This document shows positions 8,053-16,270 of a stretch of 32,103 nucleotides of DNA, in pieces. A program made the position numbers and the translations under genes. The first letter of the stretch is position 1, and each line of letters starts with the position of its first letter. The notes beneath the pieces are model-generated. The model saw only the letters and a list, made by a program, of their open reading frames with translations, was not told the DNA's origin and searched no databases. The DNA comes from an uncultured Bacteroidales bacterium (GTDB lineage Bacteria; Bacteroidota; Bacteroidia; Bacteroidales; Tenuifilaceae): NCBI GenBank assembly GCA_937926785.1, contig CALBBQ010000053.1:1-32103 (forward strand), given 5' to 3'.

Positions 8053-8943
8053 ATGAAGCAAATTCATGCTTACTCACAGTTTCTACTCATGGTGTCGCTG
8101 GCTGTTCTGACATCGTGTTCTGGTTGTAAAACCAGTAAGCCCGAAGTTTCGGCTGAGCAGGCTTCGGATACCCTTGTCATTGAAAACATGGAAATCATGC
8201 TTCCTGCTCCCTCCGAGGTTATTGAGCTGGTACTGACCTCAGGGGTTAAGTTTTCAAGTAGCTACGTTGCTCCCCTAGGCTTAGAAAAGAAAACGGCTAT
8301 GGTTAAACATAAAGCGGTTACCCTTGGCGTTTACTTTGCCGATTTTGCTTACACCAACTTCTTCAGCCAGCGAAGCCTATCCGCTGATTATTTCAAAGCC
8401 TTGCAGCACATATCAAGTGACTTGGGCATTGGTTCAATACTAAACGATGCCTACTTCAACCGTTTTGATGCTAACCTTAACAATCCCGATTCGCTCGATG
8501 CCATTTTTGAGGATTTTTCACAGAATGCCTACAACACCATTATTGAGTCTGGTAATTCCGAATTACTTTCGATGATTGGCATCGGCGCAGCAATTGAGAT
8601 ATTATACATTGGGGTTAACTCCATTGAAAGTGCCGGAAACACCGATGAAGCCATTGGAACAGTATTAGAGCACAGCGCAGTGTTTACAAACTATTACAAT
8701 AATTTTATGGCTTACAATAGTCAAAAGCCCGAGTTCAGTGTTCTTACGGCAGACTTGAGTAAAATATTTGAGTTTTTTAATGAAAGGGTTGTGCAATCGG
8801 AAGGTGAAACGGTGGTTAACGATGCTAAACAGCATTTTACCATTGCCGGTGGTGAGAATGCTAAGCTAAGCAAGGCCGAGCTGATTCAGCTACGAGATAT
8901 GGTTAGCCAAACCCGAATGAAACTTATTGAACTTAAGTATTAA
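8053..8943 (+). CDS. Hypothetical lipoprotein, probably periplasmic
   Basis: A 296-residue protein with a hydrophobic signal and lipobox VLTSC (Cys at about 22). Residues after the Cys (SGCKTSKPE) lack an acidic run, so surface export is not predicted. The mature part is mostly alpha-helical, with a LGVYFADFAYTNFFSQRS segment (about 91-108) and helices around LGIGSILNDAYFNRF and LLSMIGIGAAIEILYIGV. I believe proteins with an LGVYxADxxY segment recur among Bacteroidetes as uncharacterised lipoproteins, but no activity is known to me. It follows the ABC transporter after 122 bases and precedes the next gene by 19, so it could be transcribed from its own promoter or with the transporter. Envelope partner of the ABC protein is an inference. 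Confidence 0.75.
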   Translation: MKQIHAYSQFLLMVSLAVLTSCSGCKTSKPEVSAEQASDTLVIENMEIMLPAPSEVIELVLTSGVKFSSSYVAPLGLEKKTAMVKHKAVTLGVYFADFAYTNFFSQRSLSADYFKALQHISSDLGIGSILNDAYFNRFDANLNNPDSLDAIFEDFSQNAYNTIIESGNSELLSMIGIGAAIEILYIGVNSIESAGNTDEAIGTVLEHSAVFTNYYNNFMAYNSQKPEFSVLTADLSKIFEFFNERVVQSEGETVVNDAKQHFTIAGGENAKLSKAELIQLRDMVSQTRMKLIELKY

Positions 8944-8962
8944 TCTTATAATTTACCAGCTT

Positions 8963-9427
8963 ATGCTCAAACGATTAGCTCTTTCCGTTTCCATATTTAT
9001 GGCAGCCGTTTTGGCTGTTAGCGCCCAATGTTCCGGATTTCATACCATAAGAGAGTGTACCCCGCCCGATATCAGCGACTTTAAACGTTTTGGCCAATCG
9101 CGCAGCCGCATGGTTGAAGCAAAAAAATCTTTTACCTATCAGGTTGTGCTTTTTGGCGGTTACGACTATAAAATTGGGATTTGTACCGAAAAGGGGTACT
9201 ACCCGGTTCAGTTCAAAATTATTAATGCCAATGATAATACAGTGTTTTACGATAATGCAAACGACGACTATACCGAAACGGTTGGTTTTACCGTTGAGAA
9301 AACTAAAAATGTGATATTTGAGATTACCGTATTGGCAAGCAAAAAGGAGTTTAAGGATGCTACCGATGCACGCGTTTGCTCCGGTGTTGCCATATACTGG
9401 CGTAAAGTTCCAAAAACAGGCTTCTAG
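8963..9427 (+). CDS. Small secreted protein of unknown function
   Basis: The frame can open at 8927, overlapping the previous gene, but the ATG at 8963 (MLKRLALSVSIFMAAVLAVSAQ) gives a clean type I signal peptide cleaved near AVSAQ at residues 18-22, and 154 residues in all. The mature domain contains four Cys (in CSGFHTIRECTPP, GICTEKG and ARVCSG) that could make two disulfides, and a beta-sandwich-like pattern with YQVVLFGGYDYKIGICTEKG and a C-terminal GVAIYWRK. This recalls small periplasmic beta-sandwich proteins, but I recognise no family. It sits tightly between the lipoprotein (19 bases) and the NGSFE protein gene (20 bases), so co-transcription is likely. Confidence 0.7.
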   Translation: MLKRLALSVSIFMAAVLAVSAQCSGFHTIRECTPPDISDFKRFGQSRSRMVEAKKSFTYQVVLFGGYDYKIGICTEKGYYPVQFKIINANDNTVFYDNANDDYTETVGFTVEKTKNVIFEITVLASKKEFKDATDARVCSGVAIYWRKVPKTGF

Positions 9428-9447
9428 GAACACTAAAAAAATCTTTT

Positions 9448-10719
9448 ATGTTGCTTGTAAAATCCCTTTTTCCCATTCTGCTCTCCCTTACACTTTATCA
9501 GGTGGTTAGCTGCCAGAACATAGTTGTAAACGGAAGTTTCGAAAAGTTTTACTCATGCCCCGATAACTATACGGTTGAGTATAGTAAGCGGTTTCTTCCT
9601 GGTTGGGAAATGCCAACCAAGGGCACACCCGATTACTTTAACCGTTGCAGCAAGGAAATGGTTGGTGTGCCCCAAAACTTTATGGGTAGCATATTCCCCG
9701 CCGATGGTAATGGATTTATTGGTCTTGTAATGCTCGATACCCCTGTTTTAAACGATGAGATTGATTACCGCGACTATGTTCACAGTGGCCCTTTGATGCC
9801 TGTTACCATTACCAACGCTAACATTCCAAAACCCCAAACAAAGCGAAGGGTTAAGCCTATAAATTACAGGGAGTATGTTCAAACCCAGCTCAAAAGCCCC
9901 CTACAGCCCAACCAGCTTTACCACATAACTTTTAGGTATGCCCTGGCACAGCACTCAACCTTTGTTTCAAACAGGTTGGGAGTTGCTTTTACCCAACAGC
10001 CCGTTAAGCAAAAGAATGGGGTGCTACCCATTAAACCCAATGTGTTTATCGATACCGTTGTTCTTTACTCAACACCCGGGATATGGGTCGAATTTTCCGA
10101 TACATTTCGTACTCGCGGCGGGGAGCTTTTCATGACCATTGGAAACTTTTATGAGGACGCCCGGTGTAGTTTTATCCACAACGATATCAGCTCACTTAAT
10201 ATCTCGCTTCAGCGAACCATTCTCGAAAATCAGGTTGCATACTACTACATCGACGATGTAAGGGTTGAGCCTGTCTCCAAGCCCGAAAAGTTATTTCTAT
10301 CGCCACGTTTCATTCCTTTCAGCTTGCTCAAACGGTCTGAATACCTTAAAATTGATACTTTGGGAGCACGGTATGCAATACTCGATGAGGTTTACTTTGA
10401 TATCGGTAAACCGGATACTAACCCCCGCAGCCTATGCCAGCTCGATGAGCTGGTAAAGTTTCTAACCAATAACCCGGGCATAGGTGTTGAACTCAACGGT
10501 TTTATGCACGAGGTGGAAATAGATACTCTGGGTTCTATGAGCAGGATGCATTCCTTTAAAAATTTTCTATGCAGTCAGGGGATTGATGGAGCCCGGATTA
10601 CTACCAGAACATTCGACGTTCTTAAATCCATTTCAAAAAAGTACAGCTTCAGCTGTGAGGGCATTCCCTGTTCTTTATTTGCCTCACTGTTTGCCATTCG
10701 TTTTTATAAGTTAAACTAA
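9448..10719 (+). CDS. Secreted NGSFE-type protein with degenerate OmpA-like C-terminus
   Basis: A 423-residue exported protein with a signal peptide cleaved near residue 22 (VVSCQ; Cys22 could also be a lipidation site). The opening QNIVVNGSFEKFYSCPDN and the block PGWEMPTKGTPDYFNRCS (about 50-67) mark a Bacteroidetes envelope family with a carbohydrate-binding-like fold, usually followed by an OmpA/MotB domain. That domain is recognisable from about residue 308: AILDEVYFDIGKPDTNPRSLCQLDELVKFLTNNPGIGVELNGF, then GIDGARITTRTF. The usual GHTD and LSxxRA signatures, whose Asp and Arg hold diaminopimelate, read GFMH and MSRMHS. Peptidoglycan binding in the normal way is therefore doubtful. It lies 6 bases before the response regulator gene, linking envelope and signalling genes. 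Confidence 0.8.
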   Translation: MLLVKSLFPILLSLTLYQVVSCQNIVVNGSFEKFYSCPDNYTVEYSKRFLPGWEMPTKGTPDYFNRCSKEMVGVPQNFMGSIFPADGNGFIGLVMLDTPVLNDEIDYRDYVHSGPLMPVTITNANIPKPQTKRRVKPINYREYVQTQLKSPLQPNQLYHITFRYALAQHSTFVSNRLGVAFTQQPVKQKNGVLPIKPNVFIDTVVLYSTPGIWVEFSDTFRTRGGELFMTIGNFYEDARCSFIHNDISSLNISLQRTILENQVAYYYIDDVRVEPVSKPEKLFLSPRFIPFSLLKRSEYLKIDTLGARYAILDEVYFDIGKPDTNPRSLCQLDELVKFLTNNPGIGVELNGFMHEVEIDTLGSMSRMHSFKNFLCSQGIDGARITTRTFDVLKSISKKYSFSCEGIPCSLFASLFAIRFYKLN

Positions 10720-10725
10720 TCTTGT

Positions 10726-11103
10726 ATGGAAAACACTAAGGACTGGAGCAGCAAAACCATTCTGGTGGTTGAAGATGACAGGTTCATATCCATGATCATT
10801 CAGAACTACCTTAGCAAGAAAAATGCTAAGATCATTCTCGCTTCCAGCGGCGATCAGGCCGTTGAGCTGGCCCGACAGCACGCCCCCGATTTCATCCTGA
10901 TGGATTTAAAGCTGCCAGGTATTAGTGGTTTTGAGGCTACCCGTAGAATAAAGGAGTTTTTACCTAACTGTATAATTATTGCTCAAACCGCATTTGTTAC
11001 CGACTCCGACCGCAACGAGGCTTTTGCATCGGGCTGCTCCGAGTTTATTACTAAACCTCTGAGTGGCGAAAAAATCTACTCTGCCATTGAAAAATTCATG
11101 TAG
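10726..11103 (+). CDS. Single-domain response regulator (CheY-like receiver)
   Basis: A 125-residue protein that is only a receiver domain. The conserved residues are all present: acidic pocket E16-D17-D18 in VVEDDRF, phosphoacceptor D60 in FILMDLKLPG, switch T88 in IIAQTAF, and K110 in FITKPLSG. With no output domain it should act by protein contact or as a shuttle in a phosphorelay. The next gene, 19 bases downstream, encodes a hybrid kinase whose own C-terminal receiver has the same MDxKLP and AQTA wording, so they probably exchange phosphate through a common partner. The gene starts 6 bases after the NGSFE protein stop, placing it in the same transcript. Confidence 0.95.
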   Translation: MENTKDWSSKTILVVEDDRFISMIIQNYLSKKNAKIILASSGDQAVELARQHAPDFILMDLKLPGISGFEATRRIKEFLPNCIIIAQTAFVTDSDRNEAFASGCSEFITKPLSGEKIYSAIEKFM

Positions 11104-11122
11104 GTAAATCATTCTTTATTAA

Positions 11123-13927
11123 ATGGAAAATCAAGGTGTTACTAAAGGGAAAGTTATACTTTTATCGCAGCAACCAACCTTATGCTACGACAAAGTAGCC
11201 AATTTTATTGCCAATCAGCAATATTCACAATACGAACTACTGGTTTTAAATACTGTTGATGAGCTACATTTTTTCCTGAGCAATCCCTTTAGCGGGTTTG
11301 TTGCCATTTATATAGAAAAACCCGATATCGACTTCTTAAAAATAGCTGTTTCCGCTCGCGAGAATTTCAACCCCTTAGTTCCCCTTGTCGTTTTACTCGA
11401 TGGTGAAGCAACCAATATCGACGTTAAGGAGTTAATCCGATTGAATGTTTCGGATGTTGTCGATTTTAACAACCCAGTAGTTCTAAATGCTGTATTTTCA
11501 AAATATTTGCTTAACCCCATTAACCCCGAGAGCGTTATAAAGTATGCAGGTTATAGCTCATTCCATTTGCATATCAGTAATATTCATGACAATTTTCCTT
11601 TCGGTATAGTGCGGGTTGTTATTAATCCATCAGTTTATGTTGATTACATTAACAAGGAGGCCAAGCGCCTAACGGGTTACTCATTTGAGCAATACCAATC
11701 AAATCCGGAACTACGCAATTTATTTCTACCCGATGAACGAATAAAATTAGTCCTTGAGAATGCTGACACAGGTCAGGAATATCTAAGAAAAGAAATTAAG
11801 TTTGATTCTGCTTCAGGTCATGCACAGTGGGTTGAGGCAATCTATATACCCGGCTTCTATTCGAACAGTGCCTATAAATCTATAGAAGTGTTACTCCGCG
11901 ATATTACAAATGAAAAGATTGATAAAGTTTTGCAGAAAGCGGTTTACGATATAGCCCGCATGACCAGCACAAATTTCTCCCTTAACCGTATTTTTACTAT
12001 TATACACAAAATAATTGCCGATATCGTTTCCATCGATAACTTTTACATTGCACTTTTCGACGAGAGTACCCAGATGGTAACATTCCCATACTATGTCGAT
12101 ATCAAAGATAGCCAACCTCCAAAACTACGGAGCGATGGCCACGGTTTAACGGAATACGTGATACGTACCGGAAAAACACTCCTATGCAAACCCGACTGCT
12201 TTAACAGCTTGCTGTTACAAAAAGAGATTGAAATTATTGGAACACAACCCAAATCGTGGCTTGGAGTGCCGTTAAAGTATCACGACAAGGTATTGGGCGT
12301 GTTGGCTGTGCAGCATTACACAAATCCCGAGGCTTTTACTGAGCGCGAGCAGTATATCCTTGAATTCTTCTCGAAGCAAATAGCCCACACCATCGACTTC
12401 AAACGTAAAAACGATACCATAAAATTGCTTTCCACTGCCGTTGAGCAGAGCCCGGTTTCAATAGTTATTACTACCCTTAAGCCCGAAATAGTATATGTGA
12501 ACTCAACTTTCACGCAGGTTACCGGGTACGAGCCCGGCGAGGTTCTGGGGAAAAACCCAAACCTTCTTCAATCGGGGTTAACTCCAAAGGAGCGTTATGT
12601 TGAGCTTTGGGATACTATAACATCAGGTAAAACCTGGCATGGGGAGTTCATCAATAGGCGTAAGAATGGCGAAATTTTCTATGAGGAATCGACCATAACT
12701 CCCATAACCGATGAGCTTGGCAAAATATCCTTTTACCTGTCGGTAAAAATTGATATTACCGAAAAGAAAAAACTTATTAACGATTTGTTGGCCGCTAAGG
12801 AAAAGGCTGAGGAAAGCGATAGGCTCAAAACAGCCTTTCTTCAGAATATAAGTCACGAAATCCGTACCCCCATGAATGCCATTGTGGGCTTTGCCGAGAT
12901 TCTGGAAACCGATCACGATAACGAAGAGAAAATCAGTTACTATACCAGTGTTATAAAGCAACGCTCATTCGATTTGCTCGATATCATAAACGAACTGTTG
13001 GATATTTCTCGGATTGAATCGGGTCAGCTCAAAGCGGAACTAAAGCCTTTGGATGTTCAGGGAATTTTCAATGATTTACTGGCGACCTTTATAGGCTATA
13101 AAGAACGAATGGAACGGCAGTCCATTGAGCTGAAAGTACTCCCATTGCCTGAAAATGTTTCTAGAATAATTATAAGCGACGAGGTAAAACTCCGCCAGAT
13201 TTTCCAGAATCTTATTCATAATGCCCTGAAATTTACCCATGAGGGTTATGTTGAGTTTGGTTTCCATGAGCTTAGCAATGGTAGCATCATCTTTAGGGTT
13301 ACCGATACGGGGATCGGTATTCATCCATCCATGCAGAGTAAAATTTTTGAGCGGTTTCAAAAGATCAACCCCGATGGGTTTATATACGATGGGTTAGGGC
13401 TTGGGTTAAGCATAGTTCAAAGCCTGATCAACCTGATAGAGGGAAAAATATGGCTCGAGTCGGAGCAGGGTAAGGGAACTACCTTCTACTTCTCAATACC
13501 CTATAAGCCGCAAATCCAAACCGGAGATTATGAACCCGAACGGCCCAGTACAGCAGATTTAAAGGGGATTAAACTACTTATTGTTGAAGACGATGCTTTT
13601 AACGTGGCTTACTTTAACGAGCTTTTCACAAACATGGGGGCAGAGTTCCATGTAGAGGTAACGGGAACCGATGCCATTGAGCATTTTAAGGAATACCAGA
13701 ACTACGACATGGTTCTGATGGATATTAAGCTGCCCGATATGACCGGATACGAGGTAATTGAGCGTTTCAGGCAAATTAACCCCAAAGTGCCCATAGTAGC
13801 CCAAACTGCCTATGCGTCTGAATCGGATAGGGAGAAAACTCTCAAGGCGGGGTGTGTGGGGTTTATTTCGAAACCCATTTTCCGTGAAAAGCTAATAGAG
13901 TTACTGCACAAAACCCTTGTTAGCTAA
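11123..13927 (+). CDS. Hybrid sensor histidine kinase (pseudoreceiver-PAS-GAF-PAS-HisKA-HATPase-REC)
   Basis: A 934-residue protein without membrane segments. Domains in order: a receiver-like N-terminus (about 9-130) that lacks the acceptor Asp and the conserved Lys; PAS (about 145-265); GAF (about 275-425); PAS (about 430-550, with TGYEPGEVLGKNPN and the RRKNGEIF strand); HisKA with H578 in NISHEIRTPMN; HATPase (about 680-795, N-box NLIHNALKFTH, G1 DTGIGI, G2 GLGLGLSI); and a complete C-terminal receiver with D867 in VLMDIKLPD and a Lys in FISKPI. It should autophosphorylate H578 and pass phosphate to D867 and perhaps on to the upstream single-domain regulator. Ligands of PAS and GAF are unknown. 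It is the last gene of the rightward run and faces the minus-strand kinase operon across 44 bases. Confidence 0.95.
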   Translation: MENQGVTKGKVILLSQQPTLCYDKVANFIANQQYSQYELLVLNTVDELHFFLSNPFSGFVAIYIEKPDIDFLKIAVSARENFNPLVPLVVLLDGEATNIDVKELIRLNVSDVVDFNNPVVLNAVFSKYLLNPINPESVIKYAGYSSFHLHISNIHDNFPFGIVRVVINPSVYVDYINKEAKRLTGYSFEQYQSNPELRNLFLPDERIKLVLENADTGQEYLRKEIKFDSASGHAQWVEAIYIPGFYSNSAYKSIEVLLRDITNEKIDKVLQKAVYDIARMTSTNFSLNRIFTIIHKIIADIVSIDNFYIALFDESTQMVTFPYYVDIKDSQPPKLRSDGHGLTEYVIRTGKTLLCKPDCFNSLLLQKEIEIIGTQPKSWLGVPLKYHDKVLGVLAVQHYTNPEAFTEREQYILEFFSKQIAHTIDFKRKNDTIKLLSTAVEQSPVSIVITTLKPEIVYVNSTFTQVTGYEPGEVLGKNPNLLQSGLTPKERYVELWDTITSGKTWHGEFINRRKNGEIFYEESTITPITDELGKISFYLSVKIDITEKKKLINDLLAAKEKAEESDRLKTAFLQNISHEIRTPMNAIVGFAEILETDHDNEEKISYYTSVIKQRSFDLLDIINELLDISRIESGQLKAELKPLDVQGIFNDLLATFIGYKERMERQSIELKVLPLPENVSRIIISDEVKLRQIFQNLIHNALKFTHEGYVEFGFHELSNGSIIFRVTDTGIGIHPSMQSKIFERFQKINPDGFIYDGLGLGLSIVQSLINLIEGKIWLESEQGKGTTFYFSIPYKPQIQTGDYEPERPSTADLKGIKLLIVEDDAFNVAYFNELFTNMGAEFHVEVTGTDAIEHFKEYQNYDMVLMDIKLPDMTGYEVIERFRQINPKVPIVAQTAYASESDREKTLKAGCVGFISKPIFREKLIELLHKTLVS

Positions 13928-13971
13928 CAGAAGGCAACAAGCGCAAGCATTTCCAACCGGCCACCCCCATG

Positions 13972-15192
13972 CTACCGATGCTCATTGAGCTGATCCGATA
14001 GGGGTAAAGCAACCCTAAACTCAGTACCCTTGCCGGGTGTGCTGAGTACATAAACGTTTCCACCATGCCCCTCAATAATGCGCTTAACAATGTAGAGGCC
14101 AAGGCCTGTACACTTTTCCCCGGCAGTTCCTTCTGCCGATATTCGGCTGAACGGCTTAAATAGCCGATTAATCTGCTCAGTACTCATGCCAATTCCCTGG
14201 TCTTTAACACTTAAAATGACGCTATTGGTATTGGTTTCCAGGGATACATAAATGGATGACCCCGGAAACGAAAACTTTATGGCATTGGAAACCAGGTTGT
14301 TGAACACCTGTTCGATTTTATTGATATCACATTCAACCAGGATTGAATTGCTACTTGCGGTGTAATGTAATGCTATACTCTTTCTGGAGGCTAAAGCGCC
14401 ATTAGCTTTTGCCCAATCCTCAACTTTTCTTACTAAATCAACAACCTCCTTATTTAGCTCAAGCTTGCCCGATTCTATTTTGTTAATATCGAGTAGGTTG
14501 TCAATTAATTCGAGCATAAAGCTTGCCGAGTGCTGAATTACCTCGAGCATCCATTTCTGAGCATCGGTTAAGCTGGTGCCAGTCTCCTCTCTGATGTATT
14601 CAGCGTAGCTTAAGATTACTCCTAAGGGGTTGCGTAAATCATGGGCTGCCATTCCCAAAAAGCTGTTTTTTAGTTCATTCAATCGTTCCAATTCTATTCT
14701 TTTTCGGCTTAGCTCACGTTGCGCGTTAACCAGCTCGTTGTTTATCCGGGTAATCTCATTGAAAAGTTTTTGTATTTCGTCATTTTGCTTTATCACATGA
14801 AATGGTGCAGCAACCACTTTTGAAAGTGCTCGTATAGTATTGGCTTGTGAGTTGTTAACCCTTTGCAGCTCTTCAATGAATTGTGATGTGTCCAGGTGGT
14901 TGTCCGAGCCAATAATAACTAATTCGTCGTTAACTTTTGCCCCTCTCAGGCTTAGTTTGACCTGCGAATGGGGTATATTTAAGCGTAAGTAATAGTCGTG
15001 TGCGAGTAGGTTTTGGTTAATTAACCTAATCAGGGTTAAGGCGTTACCTGTATCTTCAGGCACAAAAAGAGAAGAGAATTGATGTCCAATGGTTTCTTCC
15101 AGCTCATCTGCAAAGTCGTTGCGTATAATCTGCTTTATAATTCCATTCGGTTTGCAGGTAACTACCAGTAAGTTTACCATTATCTGAGACAT
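13972..15192 (-). CDS. Sensor histidine kinase with N-terminal PAS-like domain
   Basis: A 406-residue soluble kinase. Residues 1-110 look like a PAS-type sensor (VNLLVVTCKPNGIIKQIIRND, then SLRGAKVNDELVIIGSD). A coiled-coil linker (about 135-178, NNELVNAQRELSRKRIELERLNELK) leads to HisKA with H184 in MAAHDLRNPLG. HATPase follows, with N-box NLVSNAIKFSFPG, G1 DQGIGM and G2 GLGLYIVKRIIEGHGG. There is no receiver domain. It starts 8 bases after the cobalamin-binding protein gene, the last gene of the minus-strand operon, so it is the most likely direct target of that sensor. Its partner regulator is not in the operon; the receiver of the upstream hybrid kinase is one candidate. HDLRNP in place of HELRTP is a known variant. 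Confidence 0.93.
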   Translation of the reverse strand: MSQIMVNLLVVTCKPNGIIKQIIRNDFADELEETIGHQFSSLFVPEDTGNALTLIRLINQNLLAHDYYLRLNIPHSQVKLSLRGAKVNDELVIIGSDNHLDTSQFIEELQRVNNSQANTIRALSKVVAAPFHVIKQNDEIQKLFNEITRINNELVNAQRELSRKRIELERLNELKNSFLGMAAHDLRNPLGVILSYAEYIREETGTSLTDAQKWMLEVIQHSASFMLELIDNLLDINKIESGKLELNKEVVDLVRKVEDWAKANGALASRKSIALHYTASSNSILVECDINKIEQVFNNLVSNAIKFSFPGSSIYVSLETNTNSVILSVKDQGIGMSTEQINRLFKPFSRISAEGTAGEKCTGLGLYIVKRIIEGHGGNVYVLSTPGKGTEFRVALPLSDQLNEHR

Positions 15193-15200
15193 TTAAAAGG

Positions 15201-16235
15201 TTAAGCAACTAAGGCTTTTCCTACACTGATTGCCTCCAGCGCATTGTGGGCGTATCCGTGTGCACCAAACCATTCAGGGTTTACCTGGCTTTGGTTAAGG
15301 GCGTACCCTCCGATTATTATTTTTGTTCCTTTGGCCAGTAGCGGGGTAATTGTCGAAATGGTTTCCCGGAGCAGGCTGCGGTGTATGGGTAATGCTATTG
15401 ACAGGCCCAATAAATTTGCACTTCGCTCGTTTACGGCTTTTACAATGCTTTCGGCAGGGGTGTTTGCCCCCATGTAGTAGGTATCCCATCCATCCATCTC
15501 AAAAAAATCGGCTACCATGCGTATGCCTATTTCGTGTAGCTCATTTCCTATACATGCTGCTACAAAAACGAGCCTCTTACGCTCAGTGCCAAATATTTTG
15601 GGGTAAAGTATCGACATAGCCTGCTGGGTTACCGCTGTGCAAAAGTGCTCATGGGCAACGCTGATTTTGTTTTTCAGCCAGAGCTCGCCTATCCGGTACT
15701 GTGCGGGTTGAAATACTTCAAGGTAGATATCCCTGACCGGATAGCCATTATCTGCTACCTCTTCAATAAGCTTAAGGGCAGCCAGCCTGTTACCTTCCAG
15801 CAGGTAGCTGATGTATTTTTGCGCCGTTTGATTTAGTAATGGTGAATTTCCATGTTCCGGATTAACTGTTCCGATGTTACGGAGCCTTGCCTTAGCATCA
15901 TCAATGAAGCTGTTTGCTAAATCCGCTACCTCAGGGTATTGTTCATTCAGTATATCCTGTAAACAGGTTAGGGTTTCATACATTGTATTCTGGGGCAGCT
16001 TCAGGTTGTCAAAAAGCTCATTTGCCCAAATGGAGTACTCCGTAAGTATTGTGCTGTCATTTGCAGCCATTGCCTCGTATAGGTAGCTGATAAGGTAATG
16101 AGCGTCGCGGATGCTGCTTTCTATACCTTTTTTTCCATACTTTTGCCATTCACTGGGTCTGAGCTGGTATTGGTATGTTACCAGGCTAACAGCTATTTCG
16201 TCTGCCTTGTCCTTTAATGCTTGGGCATTCCTCAT
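15201..16235 (-). CDS. Cobalamin-binding sensor with CarH/LitR-type photoreceptor motif, no DNA-binding domain
   Basis: A 344-residue soluble protein. Residues 1-118 form an all-helical domain of unknown type. Residues about 130-213 match the B12 helical cap, with W186-x9-E196-H197, the Wx9EH motif of CarH/LitR/AerR photoreceptors where Trp shields the upper ligand of adenosylcobalamin. Residues about 219-344 form the Rossmann-like B12 domain with E232-x-H234-x-x-G237; H234 is the expected lower cobalt ligand. SIAL (279-282) and IIIGG (306-310) are further expected motifs. The residue after Trp is Leu187, whereas T. thermophilus CarH has a His there that ligates cobalt after light, so any photoproduct would differ. 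There is no MerR domain. Lying between two histidine kinases, it probably signals by protein contact. Light sensing is an inference; corrinoid sensing is the alternative. Confidence 0.88.
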   Translation of the reverse strand: MRNAQALKDKADEIAVSLVTYQYQLRPSEWQKYGKKGIESSIRDAHYLISYLYEAMAANDSTILTEYSIWANELFDNLKLPQNTMYETLTCLQDILNEQYPEVADLANSFIDDAKARLRNIGTVNPEHGNSPLLNQTAQKYISYLLEGNRLAALKLIEEVADNGYPVRDIYLEVFQPAQYRIGELWLKNKISVAHEHFCTAVTQQAMSILYPKIFGTERKRLVFVAACIGNELHEIGIRMVADFFEMDGWDTYYMGANTPAESIVKAVNERSANLLGLSIALPIHRSLLRETISTITPLLAKGTKIIIGGYALNQSQVNPEWFGAHGYAHNALEAISVGKALVA

Positions 16236-16270
16236 TGCCTTGATGGTTTTTAGTTTTTTTACTCCAAATA

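Noticed and set aside
8927..8962. Upstream ATG of the small secreted protein, overlapping the lipoprotein gene
   Set aside because: It would put 12 extra residues before a standard signal peptide; the ATG at 8963 gives a clean signal sequence.
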